Below are positions 13,811-21,948 of a stretch of DNA of 39,117 bases, piece by piece. Under the pieces are notes generated by a model that saw nothing but the letters and a program-made list of their open reading frames with translations, was not told the origin of the DNA and made no database searches. The stretch lies in NCBI GenBank assembly GCA_965603355.1, contig CBFDCQ010000026.1:1-39117 (forward strand), given 5' to 3'. The translations under genes were made by a program, and so were the position numbers. The stretch comes from CBFDCQ01 sp965603355. Lineage in GTDB: Bacteria > Hydrogenedentota > CAZGCA01 > CBFDCQ01. Each line of letters opens with the position of its first letter. Position 1 is the stretch's first letter.

Positions 13811-16140
13811 CGATATTGGTGGCTGGGAAACGAGAGGAACTGGGGAAACGGCTTGTACCGCTTCTCATGAAGAGTGGTCATGCCCTCCTTTTTGCCGCAA
13901 CGTGTGAGCAGCTTCTGAGGGTGGTGAGAACGGAACCGGTTGACCTCATAGTCATGGACCTTGAGCTGCCGGCAGAGGCCAGTCTCGGAGCCTTGCAGGA
14001 ACTCGAGCCCGAATTCGAGGCGATCTCGATACCCATAGTCGCGGTGGGAGAACGCGGGTACGTCAGGCCCAACGTCAAGGCGCTTGCCAAGTTTCTGAAG
14101 CTGAACGCCGTCGCAATATTGGACAAACCAGTGGACCTTGAAGAACTTGACAGGGAGATTGCACTGGTTTGTGATGAGAGGGCACATCAAAGCGGTTGTC
14201 TGTCGGAGAGTGCGCTCGGCCGGTTTGTGGACGGTGAGTTGACGGAGGAGGAAGCGCAACGCGCTCACCGCCATTTGTCCGAGTGCCGGTCGTGTGAGCA
14301 ACTGTCTGAGGAGTGCGGGGGAACCGATTCGCTCCTGAGAGACTTCTTCCGTAAAGCGATGCCGCTGGGCATGGCGGTGACAGATGAGTGCCTTTCTTGC
14401 GGCACACTCTCTGCATACTGCAGGGATGGTCTTTCGCCGAGGGAGCGAGAGGACATAGAAGCGCACCTCGCGGGGTGCCCGTACTGTACCCGCGAGCTTG
14501 TTGCATTTCACAGCTTGATGAGTGAGTACGGTGAAGAGCAACTCGAGCCGCTCAATGAGGACGTCCTGAACAGGTTGAAACAGAAGGTGACGGAACTGTT
14601 GCGCAAGGCCGGTTCGGTAGTCTGTATCAGGTGTTTCGAGTCGGTGCCGGTGGGTAACGCTGCCTGCCCGCGATGCGGTGCGGTGATCCAGAGCGAGGTG
14701 CAGGGAGACAGCGTGCGCGGACCGGCTCAGGCTGCGGCTGGTGAGGAGCGTGACGAAGAACGTAAGAAAGCGCGTCCCAACGGCTCTCGCGGTATGAGGA
14801 AAGGTCAGATAGCGGCGTCGCTGTTGGCATTATCCCTGATCGCCTCGGCGGCGCTTGTCGGGTTCACCATCTATAGAAATCACGGAATCGGTGTGAGTCC
14901 GGGAACCGCTTTCGTAATGCGAGTCGGGAATAGCGTTGAGGAAGAGATAGAGGTGTTCGGCCAGGTTGCGATGTTTGAGCACGAGCTGCTCCCGTTCCGG
15001 GTACCGCAAAATGTCGAGCAGATTGCCAGAGAGCTGATCGAGGGGTATTACTATGACGGGGCCATTGCAGAGCAAGCGTTGCGGAGTACTGACATCTGGA
15101 ACGTGTTTGAGACTTTGAATCGGCTCGAAACCAAGGGTTCGAGGTCGCCGTTGCTGCCAAAGTCTCTTAACAGGATACTGACCCCTGATGAGGTCCGCAC
15201 TTTGGGGGATGAACTGGCGGGCGAGTTCACTGGCATTGGCACCCGCGTGGAGTCTCTACCAGTGGGAAATGAGATTCTCCATGTCTTTCCGGACTCGCCG
15301 GCTGAAGAGGCGGGGCTCCAGGTAGGGGACATAATCCTGGAAGTGGACGGCGTATCGTTCCGGGGACTGAGCTTAGCCCAACGCGTATCCTTAGTGCGAG
15401 GCCCGGCTGGCACGAGAATCCAACTTGACGTGGCACGAGAGGGAGTCCCGGATTTTGAAGTACGGTTGCGCCGGCTGAGGTCGAGCGTGCCCGGGGCCGA
15501 GGTTAGCTACGAGATCCTCGCAGGGGACGTCGCCTATGTGCACATGTACGGGCTCAGCGGCGCGATTCCGGAGAGCTTCGAGAAGGCTCTGAATGAAATG
15601 GCGAGTGTCAACCTCGATAAACTTATACTGGATCTGCGGGGCCACGTGGGTGGAAGCGTGGAAGCCGCAACGGATATTGCGGCGTTTCTGCTCCCTGAAG
15701 GCACGCTCATGGCGAGGGCGGATAGCAGGAATCGCCAGCGGCGCTTCTATGCTGAAGGTGAGCCCATCTGGAGTGGACGTCTGGCGGTGCTGGTAGACGG
15801 GGAGACCATGAGCGGCGCCGAGCTTATTGCTGCGGCTTTGCAGCGCGCTGAGCGCGGGACCATTATCGGCGAGAAGAGCGCGGGGAAGGGTAGTGTCCAG
15901 ACAATCTACAGGCTGGCCAACAATTATGCTGTTCAACTGACGACGCATATCCTGGCGGATGCGGACGGATTCGTCTTCAATAGCCGTGGGATTCAGCCGG
16001 ATATTGAACTGGTAGGAGCCGGAAGTTCCGGGTCAGGTTTAGGCTTTCGAGATCTGTCGGAAGAGATATTGACAGAGGCTGCTCTTGAGAGTCTCGGGCA
16101 AGCATCTACAGCACGGGAGAGGAGATTGAGCGTACAATGA
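13807..16140 (+). CDS. Receiver / double anti-sigma zinc finger / zinc ribbon / TM / PDZ / S41 protease fusion
   Basis: A 777-residue single-pass membrane protein. Residues 1-120 are a receiver-like domain with D51 (LIVMDLELP) and K107 (ILDKPVD), but without the usual acidic pair after strand 1 (ILVAGKRE). Residues 131-163 and 195-227 are two zf-HC2 anti-sigma modules: H156-x3-C160-x2-C163 and H220-x3-C224-x2-C227. C273-x2-C276 and C287-x2-C290 form a zinc ribbon. A charged linker leads to one membrane helix (about 333-356). Then come a PDZ domain (about 475-545; HVFPDSPAEEAGLQVGDIIL) and an S41 carboxyl-terminal processing protease domain with S669 (TMSGAEL) and K694 (GEKSAGKGSVQ), 25 residues apart as in E. 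coli Tsp. Predicted topology is sigma-binding inside, protease outside. It overlaps the sigma gene by four bases. I know of no characterised protein with this order. Confidence 0.9.
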   Translation: MTILVAGKREELGKRLVPLLMKSGHALLFAATCEQLLRVVRTEPVDLIVMDLELPAEASLGALQELEPEFEAISIPIVAVGERGYVRPNVKALAKFLKLNAVAILDKPVDLEELDREIALVCDERAHQSGCLSESALGRFVDGELTEEEAQRAHRHLSECRSCEQLSEECGGTDSLLRDFFRKAMPLGMAVTDECLSCGTLSAYCRDGLSPREREDIEAHLAGCPYCTRELVAFHSLMSEYGEEQLEPLNEDVLNRLKQKVTELLRKAGSVVCIRCFESVPVGNAACPRCGAVIQSEVQGDSVRGPAQAAAGEERDEERKKARPNGSRGMRKGQIAASLLALSLIASAALVGFTIYRNHGIGVSPGTAFVMRVGNSVEEEIEVFGQVAMFEHELLPFRVPQNVEQIARELIEGYYYDGAIAEQALRSTDIWNVFETLNRLETKGSRSPLLPKSLNRILTPDEVRTLGDELAGEFTGIGTRVESLPVGNEILHVFPDSPAEEAGLQVGDIILEVDGVSFRGLSLAQRVSLVRGPAGTRIQLDVAREGVPDFEVRLRRLRSSVPGAEVSYEILAGDVAYVHMYGLSGAIPESFEKALNEMASVNLDKLILDLRGHVGGSVEAATDIAAFLLPEGTLMARADSRNRQRRFYAEGEPIWSGRLAVLVDGETMSGAELIAAALQRAERGTIIGEKSAGKGSVQTIYRLANNYAVQLTTHILADADGFVFNSRGIQPDIELVGAGSSGSGLGFRDLSEEILTEAALESLGQASTARERRLSVQ

Positions 16141-16268
16141 AGGATCGACAGATCGAAGTCGTTAACGTGCCCGGGAGCACTTCGCTGGATGACTGCAAGG
16201 GGGGGGCGGGTGCAACCGCGCTTTGCGGCTGTAAGAGGGTCTGCGTCCACATGCCTGAGGGTGACTAG
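16137..16268 (+). CDS. Possible 43-residue cysteine-rich peptide overlapping the protease gene
   Basis: An ATG at 16137 overlaps the TGA of the protease gene (ATGA), the same junction used between the sigma gene and that gene. The predicted peptide begins MKDRQIEVVNVPG and has four cysteines, C20 then C30, C32 and C36 in CGCKRVC, ending HMPEGD. A seven-G run lies at codons 22-24. I recognise no family. It may be a small regulator, a precursor peptide, or chance, since ATGA at a stop codon arises easily. The Cys spacing and coupled position are the only arguments for it. Confidence 0.35.
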   Translation: MKDRQIEVVNVPGSTSLDDCKGGAGATALCGCKRVCVHMPEGD

Positions 16269-16645
16269 GCCGTCGAATGGTTGATATGAGCGTGCCGGAG
16301 TAGGTAGGAGCAGCCGAGCAAGAACTTTCTCAGGCAGAAGAGAGCTTTCCTGAATTCGCGACGGGGAGACAGACTTTTTCAGTGGCCTGCCTTAAAGGAA
16401 TAGACCGCGCGAGCAAGGGTGTAGTGATCTACGTGTGCTGCGTGTCTCTCGCGTTCTTCCTCGCGTTTTACGTGTGAGGTTGGTGGTGCCATTCTCTTGC
16501 GTGAGGTATCCTGCTCCCGTTCTTACCGGGTTTCAGCCTTGTACAGGATAGACTTCTGCCCACATTCCCTGCCCGCGGCCGTGCGACGAGCGCCAGTACA
16601 CAAATCCGAGTGCTAATCTGGTGATCCGAGAATTGAGGTGGTTGA
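16269..16645. other. 377-base intergenic region with a short hydrophobic frame
   Basis: From ATG 16286 a frame runs through an amber codon at 16301-16303 and continues open to TGA 16477. It would encode an acidic stretch followed by a C-terminal hydrophobic segment (VVIYVCCVSLAFFLAFYV). From GTG 16382 the last 31 codons could be a tiny membrane peptide. No convincing ribosome site, promoter or terminator is seen, so this is recorded as unexplained sequence. Confidence 0.35.
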
Positions 16646-18241
16646 GTGAGCAGACTAGATCGGTCGGAACTCGACAATCCGAGCCTCGGCAACATGGCGG
16701 AAGAGAAAGCGAGGCGCGCCGGCGACGAGATTCTGTTTCTGTTCGAAGAGCAAAGGATCACAAACGCTGAATTCAACGAGGCGGCGAACCGAGCTGCCAA
16801 TGGTCTATCGGGGCTGGGGATCAAGAAAGGCGACAAGGTCTGCCTGTGCCTGCCGAACTGTCCTGAATGGCTGTACCTGTGGTTTGGAATGGCCAAGATA
16901 GGCGCCGTGCTCGTTCCTCTCATGCCGGGTTTGCCCGGTCCGTACCTCGCTCATATGGTCAACGATTCAGATGCCGAGACCGTCATAACCCATCTCTCCC
17001 TTGTCGATGCGTTCGGGTCCCGGGAAGGCGTGCTCGACAACGTGACGAATTTCATCGTGGACGGGCACGGCTCGCACGACGGCGCGGCCCGGCTACCGGC
17101 GGGCGCGATTCCTCTTGAGCAGGTCTTTGAATCGCCTACCGATCCTCCTCAGGTTGAGGTGGGACATCCGGACGTATCTCACATGGTATATACGTCGGGT
17201 ACGACGGGTTTCCCGAAGGCGGTCGTGAAACGTCACATGGCGCCTCGGCGAGAGCCGGAACCATTTCCGAATCGGCCTACAGATCTGAAGCCGGGCGAGG
17301 CCATGTACACGTGCTACGCGATGCACACGTGGTTCGAAGGTATCTTGGGCTGTTTCATCTCGGGGATTGTGGGAGCCTTCAGCAGGGAGCCCCGTATAGA
17401 AACGTTCTGGGAGGCTGTCAGGAAATACGACGTAGCCGGATTCATGTACTGGGCCGGTCTCATTCCCGATTTGTTGAACCTGCCGGAAAACCCGGACGAT
17501 GCGGATAACCCAGCGCGAATGTGCAGCGGTATCATGGCGCCGCGTGACCCGGAAGTCATCGCGGCCTTCGAGAAACGCTTTGGGGTAACCGTGATTGAAA
17601 GTTACGGTTCAAGCGAGGGCGGTGGTGTCACCGGGAATCACACCGGTAAGCCCGGGTCGGTTGGGAAACCGATTGAGGGGGTTGAAGTCAAGATCATAGA
17701 CGACGAGGGCAACGAGCTGGAGCCCCACGAGGTGGGCGAAATCGTCCATCGCCGGCTGGTGGGAGAGCCCATCACCGTGGAATATTACAAAAGACCGGAG
17801 GAGTCGGCCGCCAAAGTCCGGGATGGATGGTACCACAGCGATGATCTCGGGTACCTGGATGAAGACGGCTACCTGTACTTCGCCGACAGGAAGTTGGACG
17901 TCGTCAAGAAGGGAGACAGGGAGATCTTTGTCTCAGAGATTGAGAAGGCCGCGTCGAAACATCCACGCGTTTTCGAGTGCGCTGCGGTCGGCGTGCTGTG
18001 TGGCGCCGACGGCGATGATATCAAACTCAGCGTCATCTGCAAGGAAGGCACGGTAATAACGCCGGAGGAGATGCTGGCCTTCTGCCGGGAGAGACTGGAA
18101 GATCACATGGTTCCGAGGTACATCGAGTTTCGGGACACTTTTCCCAGAAGTTCCCGGGGCAAAGTACAGAAGTGCAGGCTCCAGGGCGAAGGTGTTACCG
18201 CAGGAATATGGGATAGAGAGAAGGCCGCGCTTAAAGGTTAG
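16646..18241 (+). CDS. AMP-dependent synthetase/ligase (acyl-CoA synthetase-like)
   Basis: A complete 531-residue ANL-superfamily enzyme. It shows NAEFNEAANRAANGL and GDKVCLCLPNCPEWLYLWFG at the N-terminus, the P-loop MVYTSGTTGFPKAVVKRH (A3), ESYGSSEGGG (A5), GWYHSDDLG (A7), the hinge region YFADRKLDVVKKGDREIFVS (A8), and SSRGKVQK with the C-terminal catalytic lysine (A10). The overall look is of the CaiC/acyl-CoA synthetase branch. Start GTG 16646 follows TTGAGGTGG. Only six bases separate it from the radical SAM gene, so the two are co-transcribed and may act on the same substrate. The acid it activates is unknown. It is unlike a close paralogue of the ligase at base 1: motif details differ throughout. 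Confidence 0.93.
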   Translation: MSRLDRSELDNPSLGNMAEEKARRAGDEILFLFEEQRITNAEFNEAANRAANGLSGLGIKKGDKVCLCLPNCPEWLYLWFGMAKIGAVLVPLMPGLPGPYLAHMVNDSDAETVITHLSLVDAFGSREGVLDNVTNFIVDGHGSHDGAARLPAGAIPLEQVFESPTDPPQVEVGHPDVSHMVYTSGTTGFPKAVVKRHMAPRREPEPFPNRPTDLKPGEAMYTCYAMHTWFEGILGCFISGIVGAFSREPRIETFWEAVRKYDVAGFMYWAGLIPDLLNLPENPDDADNPARMCSGIMAPRDPEVIAAFEKRFGVTVIESYGSSEGGGVTGNHTGKPGSVGKPIEGVEVKIIDDEGNELEPHEVGEIVHRRLVGEPITVEYYKRPEESAAKVRDGWYHSDDLGYLDEDGYLYFADRKLDVVKKGDREIFVSEIEKAASKHPRVFECAAVGVLCGADGDDIKLSVICKEGTVITPEEMLAFCRERLEDHMVPRYIEFRDTFPRSSRGKVQKCRLQGEGVTAGIWDREKAALKG

Positions 18242-18247
18242 AGCTAT

Positions 18248-19594
18248 ATGCCGATTCCCATGAAACGGTCGAGGTACAACAGAGTCGTTCAGATTGACGG
18301 CGAAGACAGGTTTCTTCTGTTCAACGGAGTGACTGCGGGACTGGTGAGTTTCGACCGGCAGCTTTTCCAGAAAGTACAGGAGATAATGAATGCCGTTGAG
18401 GATGGCGGCTACGTGCCTGAAGATGAGGCGGGCCGGAACATTTACGCGACCCTCGTTGACGGACGGTTCATCGTCCCGAAGTCCGTTGATGAGTTGGATC
18501 TTCTCAAGGTGCGCTACAACGCTTCTCGCTTCAACGATCGTCTATCGCTCACGATCCTGCCGACGCTGGCGTGCAATCTGGCCTGCACGTACTGCTACGA
18601 ACGCGCGCGACCCGAGTCCATGACGAGAGAGACGATGGACGCCATCTGTGCTTTCGTTGAGGACCGCGCGCGACGCGAACGGATCGACCGGTTCCACGTA
18701 AGCTGGTACGGAGGCGAGCCGCTGCTTACCGCTTCGACTGTCTGGGAGTTGTCGGAGTCGTTCCTGAAGCTCAGCGAGCAGTATGGCTTTCGTTACACCG
18801 CGTCAATGACGACAAACGGGACGCTTCTGACGAAGGAGGTTGCGGACAACCTCCTCCGATACAACGTGACGAGCATGCAGGTTACCGTGGACGGGCCTAA
18901 AGAGGTTCACGACGCGCGGAGGCCTTTCAAGAGCACGCAGGGTTCTTCTTTTGACGCTATCTTGGGTAACCTTGAACACGTTGTCGGCAGACTGACGGTG
19001 GCCGCGCGTGTGAACACCGACAAGAGGAACGCCGGGGCGGCCGTGGAACTCCTCAAGGTATTTGCTGATAAAGGTTGGCTGGGCGAAAGCAAAAGGTTCT
19101 ATCCATACATGGCGGCTGTGGCCAAGATGACGGAGGTCTGCGCTGATATCGCTCATGAGTGCTGTACCGTTGAGAGCTTTTTCGATCTTTCAATGGATTT
19201 CTGCAAGGCGTGCGCCGCTTACGGTGTCCCGATCAAGACGCACGCGCTGTACCATTTCCCGGTCGCCATGAAATACAACTGCGGCGCTATCGCTCTCAAC
19301 ACAATGGTCGTCAACCCTTCAGGGGCAATCTACAAATGCGGTCTGACAGTCAGCGACGAGAGCGAAAGCCTGGGGAACATAAGGGAACCGATGGATCTTG
19401 TGAATCCGAATCTTCTCAAATGGCTCAGTTACGATCCATTCGATGTGGAAGAATGTCGGGAATGCGACCTTCTGCCGATCTGTCTTGGAGGTTGTCCGAA
19501 ACGAGTCCTGGAAGGCGAGCACCCTACACAAGGCGAATCCTGCGAGTACACAAAGAAGAACATAGACTCAATTCTTATTCTGCACGGCGGCTAG
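18248..19594 (+). CDS. Radical SAM / SPASM domain enzyme (candidate peptide or protein maturase)
   Basis: A 448-residue iron-sulfur enzyme. The radical SAM cluster motif is C109-x3-C113-x2-C116 in PTLACNLACTYCYE, followed by WYGGEPLL (SAM-binding GGE) and MTTNGTLL. The C-terminal SPASM region has C-rich blocks YNCGAIALNTMVVNPSGAIY, YKCGLTVSD, ECRECDLLPICLGGCPK and GESCEYTKKN that would bind auxiliary clusters. An N-terminal domain of about 95 residues (RYNRVVQIDGEDRFLLFN onwards) is like those of maturases of ribosomal peptides. Anaerobic sulfatase-maturating enzymes share the SPASM layout, but no sulfatase is nearby. It follows an adenylating ligase by six bases and precedes a transporter. 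Modification of a peptide or protein is inferred; the target is not identified. Confidence 0.9.
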   Translation: MPIPMKRSRYNRVVQIDGEDRFLLFNGVTAGLVSFDRQLFQKVQEIMNAVEDGGYVPEDEAGRNIYATLVDGRFIVPKSVDELDLLKVRYNASRFNDRLSLTILPTLACNLACTYCYERARPESMTRETMDAICAFVEDRARRERIDRFHVSWYGGEPLLTASTVWELSESFLKLSEQYGFRYTASMTTNGTLLTKEVADNLLRYNVTSMQVTVDGPKEVHDARRPFKSTQGSSFDAILGNLEHVVGRLTVAARVNTDKRNAGAAVELLKVFADKGWLGESKRFYPYMAAVAKMTEVCADIAHECCTVESFFDLSMDFCKACAAYGVPIKTHALYHFPVAMKYNCGAIALNTMVVNPSGAIYKCGLTVSDESESLGNIREPMDLVNPNLLKWLSYDPFDVEECRECDLLPICLGGCPKRVLEGEHPTQGESCEYTKKNIDSILILHGG

Positions 19595-19796
19595 CTCGTC
19601 CGTCTCGCTTGGAAATGCACTGCGGGCTGCTGGACGGGCGGGGTGTATCATTCCGGGCTTCTTCTTGCCGAGCGTTTCGCGCATTTGATCTACGTGTGAT
19701 CCGGTGTGCGTTCTGCTTGCCGATTCTGGCGGGTGCCATGGCCGTGATGCAAAGTCGAACAAGAGTGACGTTCCAGGATACGGAGCATGCGATATA

Positions 19797-21188
19797 GTGG
19801 ACGACGCATTTGACCGCCACGAAGATCACGTGATCGTACCGTTTCGGCGCAAGCTCGCTTACGGGATGGGCGCCACGGGCGACACCCTCATGAGTGGTGT
19901 CGTCCGGGGGAACATGCGGTACTATTTCATCGTGATCATGCGGTTCAACCCTGTGCTTTACGGTTGGGCTCTGTTGATTCCGCGCCTGTGGGATGCCGTC
20001 ACGGACCCCCTGATGGGTCACATTTCCGACAATTTCCGGTCCCGATTTGGCCGCCGACGTCCGTTCATACTGATCGGAGGGCTGCTGAGCTGCCTGATCG
20101 GGGCAGTGTTGTACACCATGCCGAGCGGACTGAGTGAATCGTCGAAATTCGTGTGGCTTCTCGGTTTCATGCTTCTGTTTACGACGTTCCATACCGTGAT
20201 GTACGTCCCGTACAACGCGCTCGGATGCGAGCTCTCCACCGATTACGACGAGCGGACCCGCGTGTTCGCTGTGCAGATGCTCGTAATGCAAATCATGCAG
20301 TTTTTTACAGCTCCGTTCTTCCAGATCGCTAACAAGAGATCCTTGTTCCCGGACCCCAGGACGGGGTACTTGACGCTTCTGGTGGCGCTGGCCGTCTTAT
20401 CCCCGCTGGGACTTCTCTGGACCTTTCTGGGCACTCGAGAGGAGGGCGAGATACAGTCCCAGGCAAAGATTCCGATCCGGGCGGCCGTCAGGACCACGTT
20501 CATGAACAAGCCTTTCCTGATCTTGATGGCGTTCTTATTGGTTTTGGGCATTGTGACTTCTACCGTAATGCCGTTCGGTATCTTCGTCAACGTCTTTCAT
20601 GTGTTTGGGGGTGATGCCGACGCCGCGGGCAAAATGGTTACTTGTTCACTGTGGGTGGGAGCCTTGTCGGGCCTCGTCTCGATATTCATCTGTCGATGGT
20701 TGGGAACCGCTATCGGCAAGCGGAACGCACTTATGGTCGTGGCAGTCTTCTGGGTTTCTGCACAGGTCTGCTCGTGGTTCCTGTACAATCCGGAGTATCC
20801 ATGGCTCCTGCTGGTGCACTCTGGACTCGAGAACTTAGCCACCGGCTATTTCATGCTTCTCCTCGCCATGACGGCCGATATCGTTGACGAGGACGAACTG
20901 CGCACGGGAAAACGGCGAGAGGGCATGTACACCGGCGTACGAGCCTTCGTAAGTAAGGTGACCATCGCGGCCGGCGGCCTGTGGATGGGTTACTGCCTGA
21001 AGTTCGCGGGCTTCGACGAGGCGTTGCCGGCACAGGCACCCGCGACAATCCAGAATATTCGGGTGATATACGCGTTCTATCCCATTCCGTTCGTCGTGAT
21101 CGCCATACTTATTCTTTTGCGCTATCCGCTTACCGAGCGTAAGGTACGCGCCATGCGCGAAGAGCTCGAGAGGCGCCGCATTTCTTGA
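19797..21188 (+). CDS. GPH-family (glycoside-pentoside-hexuronide:cation) MFS transporter
   Basis: About 463 residues with 12 hydrophobic segments. GPH hallmarks are LAYGMGATGDTL at the N-terminus, LIPRLWDAVTDPLMGHISDN, FRSRFGRRRPFILIGG, YVPYNALGCELSTDYDER, and near the C-terminus MTADIVDEDELRTGKRREGM followed by KVTIAAGGLW. These proteins import sugars or sulfated/uronic sugars with a cation, although some work on other solutes. I place the start at GTG 19797, close before the conserved region, with GGAG upstream; the frame is open back to 19704, but that leader is unlike the family. The gap to the radical SAM gene is 202 bases, so shared transcription is possible but not shown. Confidence 0.92.
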   Translation: MDDAFDRHEDHVIVPFRRKLAYGMGATGDTLMSGVVRGNMRYYFIVIMRFNPVLYGWALLIPRLWDAVTDPLMGHISDNFRSRFGRRRPFILIGGLLSCLIGAVLYTMPSGLSESSKFVWLLGFMLLFTTFHTVMYVPYNALGCELSTDYDERTRVFAVQMLVMQIMQFFTAPFFQIANKRSLFPDPRTGYLTLLVALAVLSPLGLLWTFLGTREEGEIQSQAKIPIRAAVRTTFMNKPFLILMAFLLVLGIVTSTVMPFGIFVNVFHVFGGDADAAGKMVTCSLWVGALSGLVSIFICRWLGTAIGKRNALMVVAVFWVSAQVCSWFLYNPEYPWLLLVHSGLENLATGYFMLLLAMTADIVDEDELRTGKRREGMYTGVRAFVSKVTIAAGGLWMGYCLKFAGFDEALPAQAPATIQNIRVIYAFYPIPFVVIAILILLRYPLTERKVRAMREELERRRIS

Positions 21189-21213
21189 CAGAGCACCGGT
21201 ATCGTGCTATAAG
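21185..21213 (+). promoter_or_regulatory. Predicted sigma-70-type promoter for the PII-like gene
   Basis: TTGACA, 17-base spacer, TATAAG. The -35 element overlaps the transporter's stop codon. AGCAC (21192-21196) and GTGCT (21204-21208) form an inverted repeat over the spacer, and GAGCAC/GTGCTC recurs at 21191 and 21215. Confidence 0.6.
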
Positions 21214-21331
21214 TGTGCTCGACCTCCATACGGACGTCGCACATGTCAACGACTATTCGGGCATGCTGGTACTTGCCGCGCGAAAGTCGTCGAGTTCATA
21301 GAGCCTAGACGGAATAGGGGCGAGTAGATAA

Positions 21332-21622
21332 ATGAAGATGGTGTTTATCGTATATAACGTGGCGGTCAACGACGAGGTTATGGAGATGCTCGACCAGCAC
21401 GGGGTCGAGACATTCACGAAATGGGAGCACGTAACCGGCGTCGGCAAAGCCAGCGGACCGCATCTGGACACACATGTCTGGCCGGCAAGCAACTCCGCAA
21501 TCGCAACAGCAACCAGCGATGACAAGGCGAAAGTGATTGTGGAAGCTGTACGTGAAATGCGACGTACGATGTCCGCGGAAGGCGTCAAGGCGTTCGTCAT
21601 GCCGGTGGAGGAGGTGACCTAG
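21332..21622 (+). CDS. Small PII-like (PG0541-type, transporter-associated) protein
   Basis: A 96-residue protein, MKMVFIVYNVAVNDEVMEML onward, with a ferredoxin-like alpha/beta pattern. The blocks GVETFTKWEHVTGVGKASGP and HVWPASNSAIATATSDDK match the PII-like family often called PG0541 or transporter-associated, small trimeric-type proteins that usually sit by efflux or membrane transport genes. Here the gene follows the GPH transporter but has its own promoter. It converges on the flagellar operon with no space between stop codons. The ligand and partner are not known; the family assignment rests on pattern recognition only. Confidence 0.6.
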   Translation: MKMVFIVYNVAVNDEVMEMLDQHGVETFTKWEHVTGVGKASGPHLDTHVWPASNSAIATATSDDKAKVIVEAVREMRRTMSAEGVKAFVMPVEEVT

Positions 21623-21943
21623 TCACTTGGCGTGCTGCCTGCCATGCGTCGATTCGTTCAGCAATGAGGGTGCACGTCCGTTAAGCCGGTACACGAACGC
21701 GAGGACCTCCGCAACAGCCCAATACAACTCTGGCGGTATGACTTGATTTAGGTCCAGTCTGGATAGAACTCCGGCCAGCTCACCGTCCTCATATATTGTC
21801 ACGCCATGCTCTCTGGCGATTTCGACTATTCTCTTTGCGGTTTCGCCCTGACCCTTGGCGACTACGCGAGGGGCATCGTCTTTTTCCGACTCGTATCTCA
21901 GCGCTACGGCTCTTTCACGGCGCTCTTTCGGGGTGCTTTCCAT
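21623..21943 (-). CDS. FlhB C-terminal-domain homologue (FhlB/YlqH-like)
   Basis: A 106-residue cytoplasmic protein matching the C-terminal domain of the flagellar export gate protein FlhB: AVALRYESEKDDAPRVVAKG, AKRIVEIAREHGVTIYED, LAGVLSRLDLNQVIPPELYW and AVAEVLAFVYRLNG. The membrane part and the NPTH autocleavage site are absent, as in stand-alone FhlB/YlqH proteins, which can substitute for the FlhB C-terminus and help switch export substrate after hook completion. It follows the FliK-like gene by five bases, matching the functional pairing of FliK with FlhB. It is the last gene of the flagellar operon. Confidence 0.85.
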   Translation of the reverse strand: MESTPKERRERAVALRYESEKDDAPRVVAKGQGETAKRIVEIAREHGVTIYEDGELAGVLSRLDLNQVIPPELYWAVAEVLAFVYRLNGRAPSLLNESTHGRQHAK

Positions 21944-21948
21944 TCTTC

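Noticed and set aside
18248..19594. Anaerobic sulfatase-maturating enzyme
   Set aside because: The radical SAM/SPASM layout is shared, but there is no sulfatase nearby and the N-terminal extension fits peptide maturases better; left open.
19704..19796. Upstream extension of the GPH transporter to GTG 19704
   Set aside because: The extra 31 residues are unlike the family and include a Cys/Gly-rich stretch; GTG 19797 sits just before the conserved start.
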